Shown here: piece by piece, positions 7,633 through 14,713 of the stretch
How positions within the stretch are numbered: position 1 is the first letter of the stretch
Layout of the letters: each line of letters opens with the position of its first letter
NCBI GenBank assembly: GCA_016780695.1
Contig: JADHLK010000018.1
Coordinates: 1 to 15,365 of the forward strand
Source of the DNA: Alphaproteobacteria bacterium
GTDB taxonomy: Bacteria; Pseudomonadota; Alphaproteobacteria; Puniceispirillales; Puniceispirillaceae
DNA length: 15,365 nucleotides
Reading direction: 5' to 3'
Made by a program: the position numbers and the translations under genes
Notes under the pieces: generated by a model
The model's database searches: none
What the model saw: only the letters and a program-made list of their open reading frames with translations
Told to the model about the DNA's origin: nothing

Positions 7633-8484
7633 TCAACCTGTCGGCGCGGCCGCGGCTTTGAGGGGCATATGCCGGTTGACATCCTTATAGAGCAGATAGC
7701 GGAACGGGCCGGTTCCGCTGGCATAGCAGGCTTGCGGACAAAAGGCCCGCAGCCACAGAAAATCCCCGGCCTCTACTGCAACCCAGTCACCATTGAGATA
7801 ATAAACCCCGCTGCCTTGCAGAATATACAGACCATGCTCCATCACATGGGTTTCAGCAAAGGGAATGAGACCGCCCGGTTCAAAATTCACGATATTTATA
7901 TGCATATCATGGCGCATATCAGCCGGGTCCACAAAGCGGCTGGTTGACCAGCACCCATCTGTATCCGGCATGGCCAGCGGTGCGGTTGCCGCATCTGAGG
8001 TGACAAAACTCTCCGGCTTGTCCAGCCCGGCTGCTGGCTGCCAGATTTTGCGGATCCAGTGAAAGCAGCAAGGCGCGGCTGATCTGTTCTGCAACGACCA
8101 GCGGGCCGCTGGGGCGATATAGACATAAGAGCCAGCGACCAGCTGGTAGGTCTCGCCCTCCAATATTAGCTCAGCTGTCCCGCTGACCACAAACAGCACC
8201 GCTTCGGCTGTCATCTCCTCTTCTGGTGTGTCAGACCCGCCCTGGGACGCGACTTCCATCAGATAATGGGAAAAAGTCTCGGCAAAACCGGTCATTGGCC
8301 GGGCCAGCACCCAAAGCCGCGTTGCCTGCCATCCCGGCAGATAGCTGGCCGTAATATCCTGCTGGGCATCCTTGCCGATCACGGCATAGGCTTCGGTAAA
8401 GTGCGATTTGCCGGTCACCAGCCTGTCCTGAGGCGGCAGCCCGCCGACAGGGGCGTAATAGGGCGGTTTTTTCTCAGCTGCCAA
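7633..8484 (-). CDS. allE: (S)-ureidoglycine aminohydrolase (bicupin), probable TTG start
   Basis: A two-cupin protein that hydrolyses (S)-ureidoglycine to (S)-ureidoglycolate and ammonia. The C-terminal cupin has the manganese site. Counting the frame from a TTG at 8544, the ligands are E231, H233, H237 and Q271 (ETHVMEH and PQACYA), with the same spacing as in plant UGlyAH. No ATG occurs near the 5' end. I chose the TTG at 8484 because AGAGGAGA lies nine bases upstream and the protein then begins just before PPYYAPVGGLPPQ, the usual family N-terminus (283 residues). The frame stays open to a TTG at 8544, but that extension is unlike the family and has no good ribosome site. The gene lies between puuE-uraD and allA. 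Its presence implies that allantoate is processed by an allantoate amidohydrolase encoded elsewhere. Confidence 0.9.
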   Translation of the reverse strand: MAAEKKPPYYAPVGGLPPQDRLVTGKSHFTEAYAVIGKDAQQDITASYLPGWQATRLWVLARPMTGFAETFSHYLMEVASQGGSDTPEEEMTAEAVLFVVSGTAELILEGETYQLVAGSYVYIAPAARWSLQNRSAAPCCFHWIRKIWQPAAGLDKPESFVTSDAATAPLAMPDTDGCWSTSRFVDPADMRHDMHINIVNFEPGGLIPFAETHVMEHGLYILQGSGVYYLNGDWVAVEAGDFLWLRAFCPQACYASGTGPFRYLLYKDVNRHMPLKAAAAPTG

Positions 8485-8492
8485 GTCCCGGC

Positions 8493-8500
8493 TCTCCTCT
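8493..8500 (-). promoter_or_regulatory. Shine-Dalgarno site that supports the allE TTG start
   Basis: The minus strand reads AGAGGAGA, ending eight bases before the TTG at 8484; the GGAG core is nine bases from the codon. No comparably strong site precedes the other possible start at 8544. Confidence 0.65.
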
Positions 8501-8554
8501 GGCTGATCCCATTTGCAACATGACCAGCCTGTGCCGCGCTGCAAAGAAGCTTGC

Positions 8555-9970
8555 CTATAATAGATCAGTTAGCCGCAGCCGGGCAATTTTTTCCACTTCC
8601 CGGCAAGCGGTGGTCAATTCAGCAGCCTGATCATTTTCTATCCGGCGGGTAAAAGCAGCCAGAATATCCACCTTGTTCAACCCGCGCACCGCGATGATGA
8701 AAGGATGCCCGAACTTGGCCTTATACTGATCATTCAGCTGGGTGAATTGACTGCGCTCTGCATCGGTTAGCATATCCAGCCCGGCACTGGCCTGTTCGGA
8801 AGCTGATTCAGCCGTCAGCCGACCCGCGGCCGCCAGCTTGCCTGCCAGATCAGGATGCGCGTCCAGAACCGCCCGCTTTTTATCATCCGAGGCTTGCCGG
8901 AAAATACAGCAAAGCGCAGAATGCAAACCGTCCGGCGTATCATGGGCGGGTCCCAGCTCTTGCTCAAAAGCTGCCTCGGCGATCCAGGCTGAATGTTCAA
9001 AAACCCCGCCAAAGGCAGAGACAAAATCCTGTTTTGTCATCTGGCTGGGGCAAAGGCGCGGCTGGGTTGCCGGATACTGCACGGCCCAATGGCGGGCTAT
9101 ATCCACCCGCCGGGCCAGCCAAACCCGGTCATGGCCCTGCACATAATCAATAAAGCGGCGCAGCGCGGCGGTGCGGCCAGGGCGCCCGGCCAGACGGCAA
9201 TGCAGGCCGATATTCATCATCTTTGGCGCACCCTCCAGCCCCTCTTGATAGAGCGTGTCGAAACTGTCTTTCAGATAGGCATAGAACTGATCGCCTGAAT
9301 TAAAGCCCTGCGGCGTGGCAAAACGCATATCATTGGCATCCAGCGTATAGGGCAGGATCAGCTGCGGCCCGCTGCCGGTATTCACCCAATAGGGCAGATC
9401 ATCAGCATAGGCATCTGACTGATAGAGGCACCCCGCCTCTGCTGCGACCAGCTCTACCGTATTTACCGAGCAGCGCCCGGTATACCAGCCTTCTGGCGGG
9501 CTGCCGGTCAAATTTTCATGCAGCTGCAGGGCGGCGCGTATCTGGGCGCGCTCCTCCGCCTCTGTCATATCCTTATGCTCAATCCATTTATAGCCATGGC
9601 AGGCAATTTCCCAGCCCGCCTCCTGCATCGCGGCCAGCTGGGCCGGGCTGCGCGCCAGAGCTGTGGTCACGCCAAAGACGGTGACCGGAATTTGCGCCCC
9701 GGTGAATAGCCGGTGGAGCCGCCAGAAACCAGAGCGCGCGCCATATTCATACAAGGATTCCATATTCCAATGGCGCTGATCCGGCCAGGGCTGGGCACCG
9801 ACAATTTCTGATAAAAACGCCTCGGAAGCCGGATCGCCATGCAGCAGGCAATTCTCGCCCCCCTCTTCATAATTAAGCACAAATTGCACCGCAATGGCGG
9901 CCTTGTCAGGCCAACAATCTTGCGGCGTTTGCGGCCCGTAGCCGTGCATATCCCGCGGATAACGCTGCAT
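8555..9970 (-). CDS. puuE: Bifunctional allantoinase (PuuE type) / OHCU decarboxylase (UraD) fusion
   Basis: A 471-residue fusion. Residues 1-300 are a PuuE-type, polysaccharide-deacetylase-fold allantoinase, with YPRDMHGYG, VQFVLNYEEGGEN and EIACHGYKWIEH; it opens (S)-allantoin to allantoate. Residues about 308-471 are UraD, with HPDLAG (372-377), S389-xx-E392-Q393 and FGHPFIIAVRG (420-430), carrying the His and Glu known to matter for catalysis. UraD decarboxylates 2-oxo-4-hydroxy-4-carboxy-5-ureidoimidazoline to (S)-allantoin. The two domains catalyse consecutive steps, although the later step is N-terminal. No stop or frameshift separates them, and the linker is short (about ATQPRLCPSQ). 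The ATG at 9970 follows GAGGAAAAACA. This is the first gene of the operon, facing the 8-oxoguanine deaminase gene. Both domains appear intact. Confidence 0.94.
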   Translation of the reverse strand: MQRYPRDMHGYGPQTPQDCWPDKAAIAVQFVLNYEEGGENCLLHGDPASEAFLSEIVGAQPWPDQRHWNMESLYEYGARSGFWRLHRLFTGAQIPVTVFGVTTALARSPAQLAAMQEAGWEIACHGYKWIEHKDMTEAEERAQIRAALQLHENLTGSPPEGWYTGRCSVNTVELVAAEAGCLYQSDAYADDLPYWVNTGSGPQLILPYTLDANDMRFATPQGFNSGDQFYAYLKDSFDTLYQEGLEGAPKMMNIGLHCRLAGRPGRTAALRRFIDYVQGHDRVWLARRVDIARHWAVQYPATQPRLCPSQMTKQDFVSAFGGVFEHSAWIAEAAFEQELGPAHDTPDGLHSALCCIFRQASDDKKRAVLDAHPDLAGKLAAAGRLTAESASEQASAGLDMLTDAERSQFTQLNDQYKAKFGHPFIIAVRGLNKVDILAAFTRRIENDQAAELTTACREVEKIARLRLTDLL

Positions 9971-10099
9971 TGTTTTTCCTCGCTTCCCGGAGTTTTACTG
10001 GCAGGGCGTATTTTTGATCAATTATTCATTTTGCCCAAATTATTTTTTTCGCTAGTGTGACAAAACCTGCAGAAAAAGCGCACAAATCAGGGGAAAAAC
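9971..10099. promoter_or_regulatory. Divergent promoter region between puuE-uraD and the deaminase gene
   Basis: This AT-rich gap must hold the promoters of both diverging units. Leftwards, TTGTCA (10063-10058) and TAATTT (10042-10037) form a weak pair with a short 15-base spacer. Rightwards, TTGCCC (10031-10036) and TAGTGT (10053-10058) are 16 bases apart and also weak. A perfect palindrome TTGATCAA (10014-10021) and two AATTATT copies (10020-10026 and 10038-10044) could be operator elements. The exact promoters cannot be fixed by eye, and no regulator gene is in the window. Confidence 0.55.
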
Positions 10100-11452
10100 A
10101 TGGCCAGTCTGCTGTTGAAAAATGCTGACATAATTGTCTGCATGGATGATGCCGGGCGCGAATTGCAGACCAGTTCCATCTATTGCCGCGATGGCATGAT
10201 TGAGGCAGTTGGCACAGCAGACGACCTGCCTGACAGCGCCGATCAGGTGATCGATTTGACCGGCAAAATCGTTATTCCCGGCCTCATCAATACACATCAT
10301 CATTTATTTCAAAATCTGACCCGGGTCTTGCCTGCGGCCCAAAATGCGACGCTGTTTGGCTGGCTGACCAGCCTCTACCCGATCTGGCAAAATCTGCGCC
10401 CCGACCATATCGCCAGCGCGGTATCAGTGGGGCTGGCCGAACTGGCCCTGTCCGGCTGCACCACCTCATCAGATCATCAATATCTTTATCCGAACGGGGC
10501 GCGGCTGGACGAGTCGATAGAGGCCGCCCAACAGCTGGGGATGCGCTTTGTGGCGACCCGCGGATCAATGAGCATCGGGGTCTCCAAGGGCGGCTTGCCG
10601 CCGGACAGTCTGGTTGAGGATGAGGCCGCTATCTTAAAAGATTGTGAGCGGGTGGTGCACGCCTATCATGATCCGAAAAAAGGCGCGATGATCCAGGTGG
10701 CGCTCGCCCCCTGCTCACCTTTTTCAGTCTCGGTTGGGCTGATGCGGGAAACAGCTGAGATGGCCCGCCAGCTGGGCGTTGGGCTACATACGCATCTGGC
10801 TGAGAATGAGGAGGATATAGACTATTCGCTGGCCCATTTCGGGATGCGGCCGGGCGAGTATGCGCAATCTGTCGGCTGGGTTGGCGAGGATGTCTGGCAC
10901 GCCCATTGTGTGAAGCTGAACACGGCTGAACAGCAGCTGTTTGCCCGCACTGGCACTGGTATTGCCCATTGCCCCTGTTCCAATATGCGGCTGGCCAGCG
11001 GCATCGCCCCCTTGCGCCAGATGCTGGATATCGGGGTGCCGGTCGGGCTGGGGGTGGATGGGTCTTCTTCCAATGATTCAGGCCATATGCTGGCAGAGGC
11101 GCGCCAGGCCATGCTGCTGCAACGGGTTGGCGGCAATCCGGCAGCCCTGAATGCGCGTGAAGCCTTGCGGCTGGCGACACGCGGCGGGGCTGAGGTGCTG
11201 AACCGCCGGGATATTGGCCAGATCAGTCCGGGCTATGCGGCTGATATGGCGGTTTATGACCGCGATACGATTGACCTGTCCGGCACCTGGACAGACCCGG
11301 TGGCCGCGCTCATCTTTTGCGGGCCGGTCAAAACCAGACATACGATCATCCATGGCAAGCTGGTGGTGGAAGATGGCCAGCTGGTCAGCCTCGATCTGCC
11401 AGCCTTGCTGGAACGCCACAAACAGGCCGCGCTCAGCCTTTTGGCCAGCTAG
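10100..11452 (+). CDS. 8-oxoguanine deaminase (amidohydrolase superfamily)
   Basis: A 450-residue metal-dependent amidohydrolase of the cytosine-deaminase/TrzA-AtzA group. The metal site shows H66 and H68 (NTHHHLFQN), H230/H232 with E235 (HTHLAE), H267/H269 and D320 (VDGSSSND). The LTRVLPAAQNATLFGWL stretch after the first motif is, as far as I recall, typical of 8-oxoguanine deaminases such as Pseudomonas Pa0142. Those enzymes convert 8-oxoguanine to urate plus ammonia. The start ATG follows CAGGGGAAAAA. It is the only plus-strand gene, diverging from the allantoin operon and converging on xdhC with ten bases between stops. Its product would enter the urate pathway without xanthine dehydrogenase. 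Guanine deaminase or a triazine-hydrolase relative are the alternatives; the surrounding genes support a purine substrate. Confidence 0.82.
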   Translation: MASLLLKNADIIVCMDDAGRELQTSSIYCRDGMIEAVGTADDLPDSADQVIDLTGKIVIPGLINTHHHLFQNLTRVLPAAQNATLFGWLTSLYPIWQNLRPDHIASAVSVGLAELALSGCTTSSDHQYLYPNGARLDESIEAAQQLGMRFVATRGSMSIGVSKGGLPPDSLVEDEAAILKDCERVVHAYHDPKKGAMIQVALAPCSPFSVSVGLMRETAEMARQLGVGLHTHLAENEEDIDYSLAHFGMRPGEYAQSVGWVGEDVWHAHCVKLNTAEQQLFARTGTGIAHCPCSNMRLASGIAPLRQMLDIGVPVGLGVDGSSSNDSGHMLAEARQAMLLQRVGGNPAALNAREALRLATRGGAEVLNRRDIGQISPGYAADMAVYDRDTIDLSGTWTDPVAALIFCGPVKTRHTIIHGKLVVEDGQLVSLDLPALLERHKQAALSLLAS

Positions 11453-11461
11453 AACCCAAAT

Positions 11462-12421
11462 TCAAGAGCAGGCCTCCTGCTTCGCCAGCCAGACAGCTAT
11501 CTGCCCGGCAACAGATAGGGCCAGAAAGGCCGGATCCTTGCCCGGTATTTCCGCCAGCCCGATAGGACAGACCAGCCGGGCCAGCTGTTGCTTTGAGATG
11601 CCAGCCGCGCCCAATCTACTTTCAAAACGCGCCCGCTTGGTGGCTGAGCCGATCAGGCCAAGCTGGAAGAAATCATCCTGTTTCAGCAACGTATGGCAAA
11701 TCGCCTGATCAAGCGCGTGCGAATAGCTCATCACCAGATGCAGGGCCTGGCTCTCTGCATAGCGGGCAATATGGGCCGGATCGCTGGCGATCACGCGGGT
11801 AATGCTGGCATCAACATCAGCTGGAAAGCGGCTCTCCTCAGTATCAATCCAATAGCGATCCATCGGTAAATCACCGGTTATCGCCATCACCGCCCGACCG
11901 ACATGGCCGGCCCCATACAGATAGAAAGGCACGCGGCGGATATAGGGCTGGCTGGCGACAGGCGGGCGCGGCACATCGCGGGCGAGCGCGGCAGGCAGGC
12001 TGTTATCTTTTGCCCCATGGGCCAGCCAACCCGGCCGATCTGCCAACAGGGCCTGCAAGGCCGACAGCTGGGCAGGCGGCCAAATCTCCAGCACCGCCTC
12101 TACCGACCCGCCGCAACATTGGCCCAATGCCGGACCTAAAGGATAGGTGCGCCGGGTGCGGGCAAAGCTGTCTGGCTGTTCGGCCAGCAACCGGCCCGCC
12201 TCTGCCAGCAGCTGATATTCCAGCTCACCGCCGCCAACCGTGCCAGCCAGCAGACCTGGTGATCCGGCTCCTAACCCGGCTCCCAACCCGGCCAGCATCA
12301 CCGTGCCAGCCTCTCTGGGGGTGGAGCCGCGCGTCTCAGCCAGCAGCACCAGACAGCAGCTGCGGCCGGCAGTCAATTCCTGCAGCAATTTCTCGGTCCA
12401 GCTGGCCAGCTTATATGCCAT
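11462..12421 (-). CDS. xdhC: Xanthine dehydrogenase accessory protein XdhC
   Basis: A 319-residue XdhC/CoxI-family protein. The N-terminal domain has the RGSTPREAG segment (31-39), TVGGGELE (61-68) and QCCGG (101-105). The C-terminal half is a Rossmann-like domain opening with LYGAGHVG (168-175) and containing SYSHALDQ and LGLIGSATKR. XdhC proteins bind the molybdenum cofactor, help its sulfuration and deliver it to XdhB; XdhC is not part of the mature enzyme. The ATG follows the xdhB stop with no base between them (TAGATG), so translation is surely coupled. A four-residue repeat (GLGAGLGAG, around 45-53) matches a 12-base tandem repeat and slightly lengthens a glycine-rich loop. Its stop faces the convergent deaminase gene ten bases away. 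Confidence 0.93.
   Translation of the reverse strand: MAYKLASWTEKLLQELTAGRSCCLVLLAETRGSTPREAGTVMLAGLGAGLGAGSPGLLAGTVGGGELEYQLLAEAGRLLAEQPDSFARTRRTYPLGPALGQCCGGSVEAVLEIWPPAQLSALQALLADRPGWLAHGAKDNSLPAALARDVPRPPVASQPYIRRVPFYLYGAGHVGRAVMAITGDLPMDRYWIDTEESRFPADVDASITRVIASDPAHIARYAESQALHLVMSYSHALDQAICHTLLKQDDFFQLGLIGSATKRARFESRLGAAGISKQQLARLVCPIGLAEIPGKDPAFLALSVAGQIAVWLAKQEACS
11467..11481. other. Perfect short hairpin at the convergent gene ends
   Basis: AGCAGG and CCTGCT are perfect inverted arms of six bases around a three-base loop. The hairpin sits in the last codons of xdhC, just past the stop of the convergent deaminase gene. No clear T-run follows on either strand, so a terminator role is doubtful. 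It may only reflect the QEAC codons. Confidence 0.3.
12266..12289 (-). repeat. 12-bp tandem duplication inside xdhC
   Basis: GGCTCCTAACCC (12266-12277) is followed directly by GGCTCCCAACCC (12278-12289), one mismatch apart. The unit is four codons long and keeps the frame, encoding a repeated Gly/Leu/Ala tetrapeptide in XdhC. Confidence 0.85.
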
Positions 12422-14713
12422 CTACCGGTTCCGCATCGCCGCGTTCAGCAACCGTTCTGCGGTTGCCGGCGCATCCAGCCCGGGATAGCCGGGCCCGGCG
12501 GCTGCCAGCGCATCTGACAGGGCAAAAAACACGCTCATCCCCAGCATGAAGGGCGGCTCTCCGACAGCTTTGGAACGGTGAATCGTCGCCGAAAGATTGC
12601 CTTCCGTAGCCAGCAAATCCACCCGCAAATCAAGCGGCCGATCAGAACAGGCCGGAATCTTGTAGGTCGAGGGGGCGTGTGTCAAAAGCCGCCCATCCTT
12701 GCCATAGACCAGCTCTTCACAGGTCAACCAGCCCGCCCCTTGAATAAAGCCGCCCTCTATCTGGCCGCGATCAATGGCCGGATTGATCGACTGGCCGGCA
12801 TCATGCAGGATATCGGTGCGCAGCATCCGGCTCTCGCCCGTATAGAGGTCCAGCACCACCTCACTGACTGCCGCGCCATAAGCAAAATAATAGAAGGGCT
12901 GGCCCTTGCCAGTCTCGGCATCCCAGTGAATATCCGGCGTGGCATAATAGCCGGTAGAGGATAGCGAGATACGGCCCTGCCAGCATAGGCTGGCCGCCTC
13001 GGCAAATGTCATTTCCTCCGGCCCGATATGCACCCTGCCCTCAGCAAAACGCACCTTGTCCGGGGGCTGCTGCCATTGGCCAGCCAGATATTCTGCCATG
13101 CGGTCGCGGATAGTTTCGGCAGCCCGAAAAGCGGCCATGCCATTCAAATCGGTGCCGGATGAGGCAGCTGTGGCAGAGGTATTGGGCACCTTGCCGGTAG
13201 AAGTCGCCGAGACCCGCACCATCGCATCGGGCAGGCCAAACAAATGGGCTACGATCTGCCGCACCTTGGTATGCAGCCCCTGGCCCATTTCCGTACCGCC
13301 ATGATTGAGATGCACTGAGCCATCGGTATAAATATGCACCAGCGCCCCGCCCTGATTGAGCATGGTCTTGTTAAAGCTGATGCCGAATTTGACCGGCGTG
13401 AGTGCCAGACCCCGCTTGACCATCTGATGCTGGCTGTTCCAGTCCGCGATCTCCCGGCGGCGGGCATGGTAATCTGCGCTATTGGCCAGCTGGTCAGTCA
13501 GCCGCCTCAAAACCCCATCGGTGACCGGCTGGCCGTAATGGGTGCTGGCCGGGGCGGCCGGGCTGTCATGATCCGGATAGAAATTGGCCTGTCGCACGGC
13601 CAGCGGATCGCGCCCCAGCTGATGGGCGATCCGGTCGATCACCGCCTCTATGCCCAGCATCCCCTGCGGCCCACCAAAGCCGCGGAAGGCTGTATTGGAA
13701 GGGGTGTGGGTTTGGCAAAGGCGCGTGGTCACTTGCATATTGGCTATGGCATAGCCATTATCAGCGTGCAGCGCGGCCCGTTCGGCTATCGCCTTGGACA
13801 AATCATAGGACATACCGCAGCGCAAGGCCTGATCAAAAATCACCGCCCGGAGGCGCCCCTCCTCATCAAAGCCGGCCTGATAGCGGATCAAGAAGTCATG
13901 CCGTTTGCCGGTAATCCGCATATCATCATCCCGGTCATAGACCAGCTTTGCCGGGCAACCGGTCAGCCGGGCCGCCAGCGCGGCGATACAGGCTGGCTGA
14001 TTGGCCTGGCTTTCCTTGCCGCCAAAGCCGCCTCCCATGCGCCGCACCTCTACGGTGATGGAATGGTTTGGCACAGCCAGCAAATCGGCAACCTTGTGCT
14101 GAATTTCGGTCGGATGTTGCGAGGAAACAAAAACTGTCAGCTGATCATCCTCGCCCGGTATGGCCAGGGCCGCCTGGCCTTCCAGATAGAAATGCTCCTG
14201 CCCGCCGATCTCAATCTGGCCCTCTATCTGATGCGGGCTGGCGGCGAGCTCAGCCTGCGGGTTGCCTGTTTCAATCTGCCAGGGCCGACCCAGCAGTGAC
14301 CCTTCTGCCAACGCCTCTTCAATCGTCAAAATAGCTGGCAGTTCCTCTATCTCCAGCACTGCCGCGCGCATCGCCGCCCGCGCGGCCCGGATGCTGGTTG
14401 CTACCACCGCATAGATGATCTGGCCGTGATAGTGCACCCGCTCCTCAGCAAAGGCGGGGTCATCGCCGAAAACCGGGCTGACATCATTGCGCCCGGGAAT
14501 ATCGGCCGCGCTCAAGACCCGTACCACCCCCGGGGCTGCTGCCACGGCTGTCACATCCAGCCGCTTGATGCGGCCATGGGCAACCGGGCTGAGACCCGGC
14601 ACAATCACCAGACAATTCGCCGGAACCGGCAAATCATCTATATAGCGGGCGGCCCCGGTGACATGGAGGACAGCGCTGTCAAGGACAGTTTCCCGGTGCA
14701 GTGAGCTGGTCAT
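12422..14713 (-). CDS. xdhB: Xanthine dehydrogenase, molybdenum-binding large subunit
   Basis: A 763-residue molybdenum hydroxylase large subunit of normal length for bacterial XdhB. Active-site motifs are intact: GQEHFYLE with Q172 near the molybdenum, GGGFGGKE with E234, NTAFRGFGGPQG with R344, GGTEMGQG, and KAVGEPP with the presumed catalytic base E719. E234 and R344 correspond to the residue pair that positions the purine in xanthine dehydrogenases (bovine Glu802 and Arg880), which separates it from aldehyde oxidases. With XdhA it oxidises hypoxanthine to xanthine and xanthine to urate in the cytoplasm. Its ATG overlaps the xdhA stop as ATGA (14713-14710), and its stop abuts the xdhC start. 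The assignment is firm. Confidence 0.95.
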   Translation of the reverse strand: MTSSLHRETVLDSAVLHVTGAARYIDDLPVPANCLVIVPGLSPVAHGRIKRLDVTAVAAAPGVVRVLSAADIPGRNDVSPVFGDDPAFAEERVHYHGQIIYAVVATSIRAARAAMRAAVLEIEELPAILTIEEALAEGSLLGRPWQIETGNPQAELAASPHQIEGQIEIGGQEHFYLEGQAALAIPGEDDQLTVFVSSQHPTEIQHKVADLLAVPNHSITVEVRRMGGGFGGKESQANQPACIAALAARLTGCPAKLVYDRDDDMRITGKRHDFLIRYQAGFDEEGRLRAVIFDQALRCGMSYDLSKAIAERAALHADNGYAIANMQVTTRLCQTHTPSNTAFRGFGGPQGMLGIEAVIDRIAHQLGRDPLAVRQANFYPDHDSPAAPASTHYGQPVTDGVLRRLTDQLANSADYHARRREIADWNSQHQMVKRGLALTPVKFGISFNKTMLNQGGALVHIYTDGSVHLNHGGTEMGQGLHTKVRQIVAHLFGLPDAMVRVSATSTGKVPNTSATAASSGTDLNGMAAFRAAETIRDRMAEYLAGQWQQPPDKVRFAEGRVHIGPEEMTFAEAASLCWQGRISLSSTGYYATPDIHWDAETGKGQPFYYFAYGAAVSEVVLDLYTGESRMLRTDILHDAGQSINPAIDRGQIEGGFIQGAGWLTCEELVYGKDGRLLTHAPSTYKIPACSDRPLDLRVDLLATEGNLSATIHRSKAVGEPPFMLGMSVFFALSDALAAAGPGYPGLDAPATAERLLNAAMRNR

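Noticed and set aside
10052..10303. Minus-strand open frame of 83 codons overlapping the deaminase start
   Set aside because: It overlaps the divergent promoter region and the coding start of the deaminase, with no domain and no convincing ribosome site.
13334..14299. Long plus-strand open frame (321 codons) opposite xdhB
   Set aside because: It lies wholly inside a conserved xdhB gene and has no recognisable domain. Antisense frames stay open by the codon bias of the real gene.
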